A stretch of DNA of 64,000 nucleotides from Balanoglossus misakiensis (GCA_040954595.2 CM082577.2:15934001-15998000); one strand, 5' to 3'. Positions 22,650 to 33,864 are shown, numbered from the stretch's first letter. The notes: generated from the sequence alone by a model not told the origin. Program-made: numbers and translations.

Positions 22650-22911
22650 TTCTGCTGTAACTTTATGCCCATCTCATCTGTGTTTGGAGTGGTCGCGTGC
22701 TACTTGTCTCAGCATGGCATCACTGAAACGCAAGCCAATTTCACCAACAAGCAGGACCATTTAAATTTTTGGCCAGTCAATGAAGTCGTGGAATATAGAG
22801 GGAAAGATTGAAAAACTGACACCTGCCAAAAATCTGGCATTGATGGAGAAAATTATCCCTATATTCTGTGCTGAAGATGGGCTAGTTCTTGATGTACAAA
22901 ATTGAACTGGT
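22650..22911 (+). pseudogene. DNA methyltransferase-like C-terminal exon, frameshifted
   Basis: An acceptor (ctattttttgcag) opens a frame reading FCCNFMPISSVFGVVACYLS and continuing to HLNFWPVNEVVEYRGK; it stops at 22812. The adjacent frame then reads KIEKLTPAKNLALMEKIIPI and FCAEDGLVLDV before a gtaagt donor at 22912. The second part resembles the (Q)KP-x-x-LME-x-II then GLVLDxFxG segment of N6-adenine/N4-cytosine DNA methylases (S-adenosyl-methionine binding motif I). Where the Phe-x-Gly should follow, the sequence turns to VQN and a stop, so motif I is incomplete. The catalytic D/N-PP-Y/W is not seen here. The exon is broken by one frameshift. Assignment rests on motif resemblance only. 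Confidence 0.45.
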
Positions 22912-24085
22912 AAGTATTATTTGAAATAATGGTAGGTGGGCAACTAGCACTATCTTTGTTACAGCCAGGGAGTGTACTTAGGGCATTTCTGGACCTCGTA
23001 AACTCTTGAGAATAAAAATGATAAAATTTTATGATTCAATGAAAATTCTCAGATTTTTTATATAATCGTATGTCTTAAGAGATGATTGTACGTAAAATAA
23101 AAATAGTTGGTAGTTATGTTTCAAACTACACATACAGTAGTAAGTTTGAACCACATAAAGAATACAATTCAAGTGTCATTGGATGGAAGTTACAAACAGT
23201 TATATCATTTTTTCAGTGGTTTTTCATATTTTCATGAATGTTCTAATATTTTCTGTCTTTGGTTATTATATTAGATTTACATCCATAGGTGATTTCTGAA
23301 TGTACATAAATAAAAGACAAATATCAGACTTTATAATTTTGTGTGATGATCTTCATCATATTTGTTTATTTAAAAGATGGTACTAGTCTCTGAACATTGT
23401 TTAGTTAATATTTGTTGGAAAATCCCAATCTTTATTTATACCAGCTGGCTCATATACATTAAACCTAGTTCTCTAAAGTGAAAATCTGGCAAAGTTGGAT
23501 ATTATCGGTTTGAAAGCTTTAACACATGCCTGGCCGAAAACCCCTGACATGCCTGATTAAAGACAGGTGTATTCAGTCAAAGACCCTGATCCAAGTCAGG
23601 TGAATTCGATCGAAAACCCTTAACTTGCCTGATCTCTACATGATTTCATGGCTCTGTGATACTAGTTCTTTGTTACTTTAGTGATGGTGTCATTTTTCTG
23701 CATGTCACATGATGTTGTTGGCTTGCATGGCTTTCACAGTATCAGTCTTCATCTGTCATAAAAACAAAAACAATTGCAATGATCACTTAGTAGGGTAAAT
23801 ATGAAAGCGCACAATGTATGCCATTTGATTGATAATTACCTATGTTCAACATGCCTGGTAACTATATATCATTGGATTACTTACATTTTCTCTAGTATAA
23901 ATTCACATCCCTTATAAAAATTAAAATTAAAATTAAAATGGGGCAGAAGTTCAACTGTGGTGTTTCCGAATAATTTGGGCACTGTTTAGAAACAAACCTA
24001 TTTTGATATAATCTAAAGCCGTTTATCAAATGCCCATTTCTTCAAAATTCTCGTACCTTAACTGTGCATGATTTGTGGAACTGGC
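22912..24085. other. Non-coding
   Basis: AT-rich. A loosely repeated phrase (gaaaacccctgacatgcctg, gaaaacccttaacttgcctg) occurs near 23535-23640. No exon supported. Confidence 0.4.
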
Positions 24086-24632
24086 CTAAGAAACCTGGAA
24101 GTTTGATGATGATCCATCAGTTTCCTGCCTGAGTACCATCTCGTGACAATGGCCGCACCACTTAAGAGTTGTACACACTACAGTTTTGGGAAACATTTCC
24201 TTTCTTTCTTTTAGTTCTCTAATCAAGGGTGAGAAAATTCTGTCATGAATGGCCTCCACTGTGAACACAAGTCACTTTTTCACCACCATTTTAATGTAAG
24301 GACGATCTATGGAAGAAGTTATCACTGCAGGATTCTCTAAATGAAGGGCTTTCTGCACTTCTGCCCTCAATTGACTTGTGTCCATAGCAGTCATCACCAG
24401 CAACCTTGCTTTTGAGAACACTGCTTTCAACTGATACAAGTCCATGAAGCCCACTTCATCAATCACAATGAATACTTTTTTCCCTGCCATTTGGTCTCTC
24501 CAAATGCATCAAACACAGCCTCATTGAGGAAATGCTATGGGAGACTCAATATATACTTGTAGTCACGGTAATGGAAAGTATCAAATGTTGTAGGTGCACC
24601 ATAGGGGCCAACTACAAAAGCATTTTTGCCAT
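24086..24632 (-). pseudogene. RecQ-like DEAH helicase fragment, degraded
   Basis: Read on the minus strand from an acceptor at about 24635, the DNA gives YGKNAFVVGPYGAPTTFDTF (weak Walker A), DYKYILSLP then a stop, HFLNEAVFDAFGETKWQGKK, VFIVIDEVGFMDLYQLKAVF, a motif III-like ARLLVMTAMDTSQL, IDRPYIKMVV, and FSPLIRELKERKEMFPKTVV. The order and wording match the better RecQ-like fragment at 35765-36541 (YVLSHPEHIL, VDEAHCVVSW, VLALTATATK, NIDRPNIKLLV, IIKELRESGSMFP). Key residues are lost: DEAH reads DEVG and the Walker A Thr is changed, and in-frame stops split it. It is a fossil. RecQ enzymes unwind DNA 3'-5'; this one cannot. It is on the same strand as the PIF1-like and PolB pieces. Confidence 0.7.
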
Positions 24633-25275
24633 ACCTGTAACATGGGAAGAAAATTGGAAAATATTTTTATAAAAGATGTAAAATCTCATATTTTTTTAAA
24701 AGGCCACTATCTGTACCTTCTAGCTATATTTTCCATCATTTTAATTCAGTGTGTCAATTGCATCTGATTTTTTTCAATATGAGACACACCAACTTACTCA
24801 TTTTCTGCTTGATATAGCAGTCAACTGTAATAAAAATAACAAATATATTTGGTTCTTACTGTAGGCAGTTTTCCGTTATCAAAGTTGACTGGTACATGGT
24901 CTTCTTCCATTGCCGCGACAACACTAAGTAAACCATTCACTATACCAGGGCCTAGGTTTTTAAGTTAGATTACAGAGCAACTGATTTTCATGCACAAGAT
25001 ATTAGACACTACTGAATATTTTAAGTATGTTTTCTGACCTGGAAATTAAATATATGGAAATTAGTTATTTGGTGGATTATTTATGCCCACTGGATAAGGT
25101 TATTTAGGTTCAATTATAAATATCCCAATATTATTTCGAAGCTGTAATGAATATATATTATCTCATGGATAAATGTCGGCAAAAAACAATTACAGAAACC
25201 TGCTTATTGAACTTTTCATTTCATTTGCTATCTTGTCACAACAGGATTCCATTTCAATCAGAATAATTACTGTCA

Positions 25276-25701
25276 TTCTTAGATTTGTATATTTTCCAAT
25301 CCCTGGAATTCCATCAGTCTCTCTGCATTAAACATATCCACTTCAAGGTTGTTCGCAAATAAATATACTGGTGAGAAATCTTCTTTCAGTGGTCGAGACA
25401 ATTCCTTCAAAATTTTATCGGTACTGGCGCTGATATTCCCAACCGCTGTCTCCCATACAGTATCAATTAGCAGTTCTGTGTTGGCCAATTTTATGGACTT
25501 TAGTTAAATTCACATGGTGGAATTTGTGAAGCACTTCTGATTTGAAACAAAACTCTCCATCTCCATAACATGGATTAGCCACAGGTGTCAGTTGGAAGAA
25601 GTCGCCACTGGCGATAACTTGAATACCTCCGAATGACACTGCATTTTTCCTGACGTGGCAGCGAACTTCTTCGAACTGTTCAAATATTTGTTTGCTTATC
25701 T
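25276..25701 (-). pseudogene. PIF1-like helicase, C-terminal exon(s)
   Basis: Minus strand. An acceptor (aatctctcgacag) at 25702 opens ISKQIFEQFEEVRCHVRKNA, then FGGIQVIASGDFFQLTPVAN and PCYGDGEFCFKSEVLHKF. This is the helicase motif II-III region of PIF1-family proteins (GGxQVIxSGDFxQLPPV). After HHVNLTKVHK the frame shifts by one base near 25488 and continues in another frame through NISASTDKILKELSRPLKE and VYLFANNLEVDMFNAERL. The latter matches the family's Phe/Leu-x-x-N-x-x-V-x-x-x-N-x-x-x-L segment. The Walker A and B exons expected upstream are not found here; equivalents exist at 37.2 and 34.4 kb. The single-base shift suggests a pseudogene. Confidence 0.75.
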
Positions 25702-26908
25702 GTCGAGAGATTTATTTGCTATCAAAGGTGACAGGAATGATAATCAAACCCTTCGTGGCAATTGGTGAAATGTGGGAACTGGACCTCGAATAGCCGTCGC
25801 ATGAGACAATCAACGAATACACTTTGAGTTGTTGGAATTTTTTTTTCACATTTTCCTTTTCTTCTTCTGAGGGATAAAACATCACTGACAAATGGAGCTG
25901 GTTTCCATTTCTTTATGTCCATACACCACTTCACAGATCCAAAGGTGTGGTGGAAATACCATCGGCCTGGACTTTACGCTTTATGTAGAGGTAGGTAAAG
26001 CCATGTTTCAGCTGTCGATAGGTGTACATGTGAAGACCGTGTAGCCGGAATCCTCTGTTGTTGATGGTTTTTCGGACATTTGGATTGGAGAACGTCCAAG
26101 TAAATTTCTTTGGAGATGTCGTTGATACGCTTGTTGACCCCTTTGCTAAAAAAAATTGTCGTTGGTGCCACCAAAGCAGTAATAGCACTTACTGTTGAGA
26201 GCGATGATGCCCTTTCCCTCCCATTCCACTTTAAACAAACCAGGTGTTCTCTTGTCGAACTGCAGGTGTTCTCACCTTGGAAACTAATGGTGGTATTCGG
26301 CATCATATTGGGGTCGGAGATCTGGTTTGACAAGGCTGTCGAGGGTGTCTGTCGAAATCGCAATGTATGCAGAATTTGTATCCATTTCCACGTATTGGAA
26401 ATCAGATCGGTCGAAAAATTTGCACATGAAATCATAATAGAACTCTAACATGCGTAGCTTGGCGTATTGATACACAAAAAGACCAATCTGCATGGGTTGA
26501 TCGATACTGATGATTTTCTTGCTGCTGGATACTTCATACGTGTCTTCGGAGATGTCTGTCATTCTCCTAAAGTTTGGTGAGTTGACCAATTTGCTGGCCT
26601 TCAGGGCCTGGTCAGAATTAACAAGGGGGAGGGCCGGTGCGATTGGGGGGAGGGTCACCATTTCTCATGCAACGGTTAGGGGGAGGGCCGCTACATTTTG
26701 GGCACTTGTCAAGGGGAGGGTCATTAATTTTTGTGCAAGGATGACACCGATAATGTCAAAAATTTGAAGTGTTACAGAGAAATCCTGAAAAGAGACTTGC
26801 GCTCATATAGGCACTCCTGTATGGATGTATTGACATCCCTTGTACTACAAAATACATCACACAACTCACAAAACATACACATGTACCAGTATGTGATCTT
26901 AAACCCCA

Positions 26909-26950
26909 TAACCCTAACCCTAACCCAAACCCTAACCCTAACCCTAATTT
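26909..26950 (-). repeat. Interstitial telomere-like repeats
   Basis: Seven or so CCCTAA units with two variants, inside the transposon at 26603-27905. TTAGGG is the usual metazoan telomere unit. Confidence 0.85.
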
Positions 26951-27317
26951 CTTAAGGGAAGGGGAGCACAGTACGATATTTTACCCACAATTCTCCATGA
27001 TTTGTATCATCGAGGTTGTCCATTTAATAACTTTTTCTGTTTTAGATACTAACAATGATATGAAGTACATATAACTGTATTTATCTAGGAAAAGTATGTT
27101 GAGGAATAAGAGTGAAAATTTCAAAATGAATATTTAAAAGCCATAGGAATCAAAGTATTCATGTACTGCAAATGTCACACTTTGGAGGAAACAAGCAAAT
27201 AACTAACTGAGGTGTATTTAATAGTGGTCTACAATTTTCTGTACAAATGTGAACTTTGCCTGGTTTGACTGAGTAATATCTGATTGTACAAATCAGAATG
27301 AATCATCGGATATTGTG

Positions 27318-27752
27318 TAGCCCGGAGACACAGGCATCGATCTAGAATACAACGCCCGGGGACAGTAGTGAAATTTCCTGCTGAGCTGAAAGATAGTAGC
27401 CCTGGCAACGATCAGGGTCGCTTATTAACGAATGGATAACGAGTGATCTATCAAATGTTGACGGGCGCCAGTGGTTGGATGATATAATTAACAAAGCTTG
27501 GTTATGAATATTCATACACCTTCAAAACCACTCCCACACCCCGTTGCGGGAATTTCACTCATGACTCCACCTCTATTTCCTTATTTAGAATGCGATGATG
27601 TCATTTGGTTTACACATTGTTACATTTAAGTGACCAATTAGCTTACACACAAGATTTACCACCCGTGTCATTCTCCGCACAGAATTCGGTGCGTAAATAG
27701 AGACTGTCCCCGGGCGTTCCTTTTCCCCTACTACGCCTGTGTCTCCGGGCTA
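27318..27752. mobile_element. MITE with tagcccggagacac ends, nested copy
   Basis: Terminal inverted repeats tagcccggagacacaggc and gcctgtgtctccgggcta. The flanks share atattgtg (27310-27317 and 27754-27761), an 8-9 bp target duplication. A second copy lies at 50433-50850. Non-coding. It contains gctgagctgaaagatagtag and a CpG-rich segment. It inserted into the element at 26603-27905, giving three nested levels. Confidence 0.88.
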
Positions 27753-30700
27753 AATATTGTGGGGAGGGTCACTTGATTTTGTTCACGGAGAAGGGGGAGG
27801 GTCAGCATTTTTTGTGCAAGAAATCGGTGGAGGGTCAGTATTTTTCATGCATGCGGATTTTGAATCGCACCGGCCTTCCCCCCCTGTTAATTCTGACCAG
27901 GCCCTCACCAAATTGCAGATCTTCACATCCACGTGTCTTTCTTTGTTCATGAGGGTTTTTCTGTATGCGTTGTTGCCGAGGAGTTTCATCATATCCCCCA
28001 GTACAGCTTTCGTCGCATCGACATCCCCTTGTCTACGGGCTCCCGGTACAGACTCACCGAACTGTTTAATACATGGTTTCGGTGTATATTCCAGAACCTG
28101 GTGCACTTTTGTTACCACAAGGCCGCGTTCAAGGTACCACTTAAGTAGAGGAGTAGTGATGAGCAGATGTTCTCCGTGAAGGCTTCCTATCAAAGAGCGA
28201 CAAGAAGATCTCAGCTGGTCATGCTCCGCTGCAAACGAACACATGTGTTCGCCTATATCCGACCTGCATATTTGAACATTTTTAAATATCATTATGGGAC
28301 ACATCTCAGGGAAATAATCTGTCAGGCTTTCAGGCACATTGTTGTCGCATTCGAGCATACCACGCGGACGGCTTCTAAAATGTCTTCCTCCTTGACCATG
28401 TACGCTCTGTCGAGGTATCGATCATTTCTGCCCCGCCTGAATGCTTTCAAACTGGCATCTGTACATCTCATGCCTCGATTACACTCCCACATGATGACCA
28501 ATTCAAATCCAATGTCTTGAATGTACCTGTCGTTCTTGAGCGTGTCTCTGTAGAGCTCTTGTATGGACTTTCCTCGAACTTCATTGACATCTTTCCCCCT
28601 ATTCAAGTCGCAATCATGTCCGTGCCAATAGCACTCATGAAACTGATAAACGGTGTTGGTACTTCGACAAAAGCCATCCACGAGGAGCTGTCGACTGCCA
28701 AGAAGTTGTTCTCTGGCATTTCCTTTGTGCTGGATGTGAATGTCGTCGTTTGCTGCCACATATACGAGCCATTCCACAGCCAAGGGTTCGGATGATCGGC
28801 GTCGGAAGTGATCACCAGCCGCTCTGCGAACATAGAACCCCGTGGGCATGTCCTGCATCAATGCCCATTAGTATAATGCATTGGCGTCATATCCGACAAT
28901 CTTCTTACAGCATTTCTCATTTCTGATTTTCGTTACGCCAGCTTCGATGTACCTGTGAAAGATGATACTGGGACCTCCGATGAAGTTGGATTTGAAGGTG
29001 TCGTAGAGGTCCCTGTCCCGCTCGCTGATGGGACTAAAGGTGGTGTCTTGGGGAAGTTGGTTAAATAAATACCGCATTGTAATCCCAGGCAGAGAAATGG
29101 CGTCTTTGAAGGGATCCACTGCCGTCTCTGTAAAAAGCACACATGTTTTCAATGGCTGTGAGAAAAGGTTTTACATCCGCGTTGTTGTACCAGACTAGGA
29201 AATCTTGAAAGGTGGTCAAGTTATGGTTTTCCCTAATACGTAGACAATACTCGTAATCTTCCAAACTGATGTTCGTGTTTTTGAGACTGCTGTAAAAGGC
29301 CGAGTGGGGTGGAAGCACATTCTCTTTGAGCTTATCCAAACAGTCCATCCACTCATAAGGAAAGAACCCCTTCGCTTCATTGGCGTTGTAAGCTCGTAAA
29401 AATTGGCTGTAACTGCATCCCTGTGCAATGAAATTGGAAATGTCGAGGAAGTGGAGTGTGTCTGTTTCTAGGACCAGGTAATCGGCACTTCTCTTGATCA
29501 CGAATTTGACCGTGTCTTGCCATAGGAGTTCCGCCACAGATATGCCTTTGCTGCATTTAGGTTATACCTCCCAGAATTAAAACCAAGAAACGGTAACTTT
29601 TTAAGATGGTCGATCAACTGGGTCTTTAGTCGATTTAGGGGGTGATCCTCTTCACCGCTTTCTACACCTTCTTCCTCCATTCTCGCATGTATCTGATCTA
29701 GAATGGATGAGAATCTCTGTTTCATGATTTTGAAACTACAGTGGCTGACGTCTTGCAAATAACCCACCATCTTGGCAACCAGGTCCTCAGAATTTCCCTG
29801 GGTAACAAAACACTGGGGTTCCTCGTACGATGGTACGTTGCTGCACACACAAAAGCTCAGCAGCTCGTGTTTGGACTCAAACTGCAGTCGGTCGGTAACA
29901 CGGTGTCCTGCATCTTTCAGGTAACATTCGAAATCAAATGTCGCTCTGTACAGGCAACACCGCAAATTTTCGGGTACTGAAATTCCAAACATGGAGAGCG
30001 AATCAAAGATGGTAGGCGTCAGCTGGAATACACCTCCGGGAAACTTCAAATGAGTGTCAGTGGAACAACTCTTTTCGTGTCTGTTCACGGTCGACAGATG
30101 ATCGAACAGCTTCCCACATGATGGACATTTGAAGGATTCCGCATAGTGGTCGAAATCTTTGATGTAAGAGAAATGGCCTTGATGATGGTTAACATACATC
30201 GTATGGTTGTAGCTGCCAATCGATTTGCAAATGTGGGAAACCACTCTTTTCCGAGAATCTTCGTCCTCGGACAGCTCGCACACCTCTACGTTTATCGAAA
30301 AGAGACGTTCAAGGTCGGCTGTGTCATCTAATAAAATGCCAGCAAAATCTTCACCATCTCGCTGTCCCCTTTGGAAACTGTCTTTTGTAGTTTGCCGCGG
30401 CAAATTCTAGATTGGTTTCTGCATAACCTTTGGCAAGCGCCAGACATCTGAAGAAACAGAGATTGTTGTTGTAAGGACGCGCTGAATGTGGTGAACGGAC
30501 AAGTTAGACAACACTCCGACCTGAAGTTAGGGTGGAGGGTAATGTGGTTTTGTGACAGCCGATGTAATGTTTGGGTATTTTGACCACATAGAAAGATAGA
30601 TTTGTGATCATCTCGATGACCCATTTCGAATCTGGTCTTCTCTGTTTGACGTTTTCGAGGACGCCGGTGTCCCCAAGACGGTTTTGGACGTCATTCTTAT

Positions 30701-30810
30701 TTCGTACTAGGGCTGGGGCCTCGAGCAGATGGACGTTGTGAGATGGATAAAAATATCGCATCTCCCCACTTTCCACATGCCGCATCATGAATCCTAGGGC
30801 GAGATTGATT

Positions 30811-31833
30811 TTAAATGGATGGGTTTGGTGCCTGTATATCATATATATCAAGATAACGTTGTAAATCTGCAAGGTGAAATCCGCCTGCTGTTCGAAAGTT
30901 GTACACATCCAGCAGGGGATTTCCTACACGATGGCGGGACCTGATGTGAAACCAGTTTTCACGGTAGGATGCTGCAATGCCTCCATCGTCAACATTGTCC
31001 AATGCAGGCTCTATTGGATCAACCGGAAAATCCCCGCTGTTGTTCGGCTGACCACCACTACCATGTGCACCGCCTTCGCCGGCCCTACCGCCGATGTCAC
31101 CATCACCACCACCACCAATCTGTGGTCCTGTGCTTCTTTCAGCAACATCATCATCATCATTGTCGTCAACGTCATCATCCTCTGAGGAAGAGGAAGTGTC
31201 TGCATCTCGGTGACTGTGGCTATGTTTCTTCAGTGCCTGAAAAGATTTGAAAACTCGCTTGCACCTTGCGCATCTGAAAGACACTGAGACAGACAGCTTT
31301 TTATGGATTTTCAAATGGCTGACATGGTGTGATTTTCTTTTGAACACCATGTCACAGATAGTGCATTTATATTGGGTGTCCAGACGATGATGTACATCCT
31401 TTAAATGCCGTGCCATGTTGTCCTTTCGGGTGAAGGTACGGTCACAACATGTACACTGAAACTGCTCATTTTTGTCACCACCATTACCTGTTTTCTTGTC
31501 ATCATGCACTCTCTTTTCATGTCTTGCCAAGTTGTCTTTGCGTGTAAACGTCTTACCGCAACTGGCACACGACAGGCGGTTTTCCCGATGTACGCTTTTG
31601 ATATGGCGACATAAATCACCTGGTCTGGAAAATGTGCGGGGACAGTGGGGGCACGTTGATCGGCCTTCATCATTCTCCTCACCCTCATCATGGACACCCG
31701 GGCGATTGGTGGTCTCACGAAGGGCCTGCAGATATTCTGGTGATGGCTGGTGTTCGGTGACAGCAAGGTGTGGAGACGGAAGTATGGGGGAAAAAAATGC
31801 AAGAATAAATTTACAAACGACCGGCTCTAGCAA
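30811..31833 (-). CDS. Zinc-finger N-terminal part of the PolB-type protein
   Basis: An open minus-strand frame of 340 codons. Residues about 60-190 hold five C2H2-type fingers (CPHCPRTFSRPGDLCRHIKS, CASCGKTFTRKDNLARHEK, CTCCDRTFTRKDNMARHLK, CTICDMVFKRKSHHVSHLK, CARCKRVFKSFQALKKHS). Then comes an Asp/Ser acidic tract, a Gly-rich linker and a conserved-looking end (GGFHLADLQRYLDIYDIQ). One frameshift near 30830 separates it from the HPFKINLALGF start of the polymerase region, so I read it as the N-terminus of the same protein; it could also be an independent finger protein. The fingers likely bind the element's own DNA or recruit the polymerase; that is inference. Confidence 0.65.
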   Translation of the reverse strand: MLEPVVCKFILAFFSPILPSPHLAVTEHQPSPEYLQALRETTNRPGVHDEGEENDEGRSTCPHCPRTFSRPGDLCRHIKSVHRENRLSCASCGKTFTRKDNLARHEKRVHDDKKTGNGGDKNEQFQCTCCDRTFTRKDNMARHLKDVHHRLDTQYKCTICDMVFKRKSHHVSHLKIHKKLSVSVSFRCARCKRVFKSFQALKKHSHSHRDADTSSSSEDDDVDDNDDDDVAERSTGPQIGGGGDGDIGGRAGEGGAHGSGGQPNNSGDFPVDPIEPALDNVDDGGIAASYRENWFHIRSRHRVGNPLLDVYNFRTAGGFHLADLQRYLDIYDIQAPNPSI

Positions 31834-32177
31834 AGATTAAAAAGAAAAAAATAGTTGCAGACTAAGCTTATACCCACGTTTGTTTGTTGTTTTCTTGTTT
31901 TTTCATCATATACACAGGATATCCCCGATTACGATAAAATAGAGCAAAAACTTACTCTGATAAACTCTCGCCGGACGTGCGAGCACTGGGTTCTTCATGC
32001 TGCGCGCCCAAATAACTTTCCTCGTTGAGCGATAACACCTGTTGAAATAGCACATCATGCTGTCATTAGCTCTAACTGCTGACGTGGAGGTATTGCTAAT
32101 GGTATAACAATGCCTGAACACGTGTGTGCTATTAGCGGCGTGTGACTGGGGAGAACTACGGTGGACGATACCGACAC

Positions 32178-32450
32178 TCCTCTGCTAACTTAACCTGCTC
32201 TGCTGTCGACCTCCGCTGCTATGCTAAGTCGGCCTCCTCTGCTATGCTAAGTCCTGCTCTGCTATGCTAACTTAATCTGATCTGCTGTCGACCTCCTCTG
32301 CTATGCTATGTCGATCTGCGATGCTATGCTAAGTCCTGCTCTGCTATGCTAAGTCCTGCTATGCTAACTTAATCTGATCTGCTGTCGACCTCCTCTGCTA
32401 TGCTATGTCGATCTGCGATGCTATGCTAAGTCCTGCTATGCTAACTCAAC
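32178..32450. repeat. CTGCTATGCTAAGTC-type minisatellite
   Basis: Irregular tandem copies of ctgctctgctatgctaagtc and gtcgacctcctctgctatgc. Confidence 0.85.
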
Positions 32451-32519
32451 CGGAAGTACTGGAGTACATTTTTACGAACAAACATACGCTCGTCTCACGG
32501 ACTTGGTGAAGTTGTTATA

Positions 32520-33864
32520 TTAGTCCTGTTTCATAAGTCAGGTCCATGACATATGTACCGACATCTGTGATTGGTCCATCTGGTAATCTTAGGTCCACTT
32601 GAGGCACGGTGATTGGAGGGACCTTATGTGTTAGGTCTTATTATTATGCATTATTCACTAGACCTTGTAGGTTAGGTCTTATTACTATGTATTATTCACT
32701 TTACAGCTCCCTGATTGGTTAATGTGTAGGTCTGGTCCTCCAGTGTTCACTGCCTCATTATGCAGGACCTTGTAGGTTAGGTCTTATTAACATGCATTTA
32801 TTCAATTTTCAGCTCCCTGATTGGTTAATGTGTAGGTCTCCAATTTTCACTGCCTCGTTATGCAAAGTCTTTTGTACTTTCTGAATACAGTTGTCGTATT
32901 CTGTCTGCCATGCTGCCTGCGCGTTGTCGAAGCTCGATCCCAGTGTATAAAGAAAGGCACTCATATAATGATCGGATTTAACCTTTCCTTCACTATTCAT
33001 GGCATTTTTTTGTGATACTAGATACTCGAAATAAAAATTGCCAGGAAATTTTTTTTATTTTATTTCCAGTGGCGGTTTGTTGAAATGGGCTAGTGTTTTG
33101 TTACGTAATGCTTTTCAGCGCATCACTTCGTGTAACACCTGGCTGAATACGAAGTGTGTGCTATTCATTCGAGCAAACCAAAAATATCTTACAATAGAAC
33201 TGTTTAGAATAGCATTGCATTTCTTTAATTGGGATACCTCATTAGTTGCTTTACAGGTATGATTACTTTTATTGTACTTCTTTCACGAAGCTGCACCGTC
33301 ATAGTTCCATTTTCATGAAAACAATATACGAATGTATAAACGGACAACGTACTCCTTATCACAACATCTTCGTCAAAACAAATTTACTTTAAAATAGTAA
33401 AACAACAATAATAATATTGATGATGAGAAGTAGGAGGGTGATTTAAGAAAATATACAACTGTTAGCAAAAATGCTTAGATGAGTTAATCAGATTTTCAAA
33501 GTCCATCTAAAAATCATTTAATCTTTCCAGGGTGCGGTTTATGTTGGAGATAGTATCAGTCAGGCTATTTCTCAGAAAATTAATGAATGATCTGCGGACA
33601 TCCCGAATAATGTGTTACCACAACGCTAGCCAGGAAGCACATGGGACATTTCACAATGAGGCAGTGAACACTGGGAGACCAGACTGACACGTTAACCAAT
33701 CAGGGAGCTGTATGGTGAATAAATACATATTAATATGACCTAACCTACAAGGTCCCTCCAATCAGCGTGCCGCAAGTGGACCTAAGAGAAGCGGATAAAC
33801 CAATCAAAACATGCAATACATGTGTATAGGACGTGTAATGTAGGTCATTTTGAAACAGGACTAA
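32520..33864. mobile_element. 1.3-kb element with long terminal inverted repeats
   Basis: Ends ttagtcctgtttca and tgaaacaggactaa; inverted similarity runs about 200 bp inward on each side (aggtccacttg, gattggagggacctt, cagctccctgattggttaa, cagtgttcactgcctcatta). The left arm has undergone an internal tandem duplication (32640-32880). TA flanks gtcctg and caggac, compatible with a TA target. A 63-codon minus-strand frame at 32809-33000 (VKSDHYMSAFLYTLGSSF) lies inside; function unknown. Confidence 0.75.

Larger units (their letters stand above)
26603..27905. mobile_element. TIR transposon inserted in the PolB gene
   Basis: Starts agggcctggtcagaattaac and ends gttaattctgaccaggccct. Inverted similarity continues through the gggggagggccggtgcgat-like part (about 40 bp) and more loosely through repeated gggagggtca words. 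PolB coding sequence resumes on both sides, so the insertion point is clear; a clean target duplication is not evident. The interior has no ORF: it holds telomere-like repeats and a nested MITE (27318-27752). Confidence 0.8.
25931..30860 (-). pseudogene. Family-B DNA polymerase with embedded nuclease-like domain, fossil
   Basis: Domains in order on the minus strand: HPFKINLALGFMMRHVESGE (30.84 kb); LCFFRCLALAKGYAE (30.46 kb); a CxxC finger FKCPSCGKLF (30.13 kb); exonuclease motif I TFDFECYLKD (29.94 kb); exo II GFNSGRYNLN (29.59 kb); an exo III-like YSQFLRAYN (29.41 kb); polymerase motif A region GYDANALY (28.88 kb); a VSR/restriction-nuclease-like segment VYQFHECYWHGHDC (28.63 kb) with IMWECN; motif B region KLLGNNAYRKT (27.96 kb); motif C YVEMDTNSAYIA (26.38 kb); C-terminal TYLYIKRKVQADGISTTPL ending at 25931. 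The family copies DNA. This copy is dead: several frameshifts (near 30.35, 29.53, 28.86 and 26.35 kb), Asp to Asn in motif C, Gly to Arg in motif B, and a 1.3-kb insertion at 26603-27905. Similar polymerases occur in Maverick/adintovirus-like and other self-replicating elements; which lineage is not decidable here. Confidence 0.8.

Noticed and set aside
26584-27916. 10-bp target duplication accaaattgc/accaatttgc for the element in PolB
   Set aside because: The repeats are not adjacent to the TIR on the left side and one base differs; family codons suggest both are original coding sequence.
28167-31840. Plus-strand frames across the PolB region (for example 28167-28520, 31472-31840)
   Set aside because: They are antisense to clear polymerase and zinc-finger motifs and have no similarity of their own.
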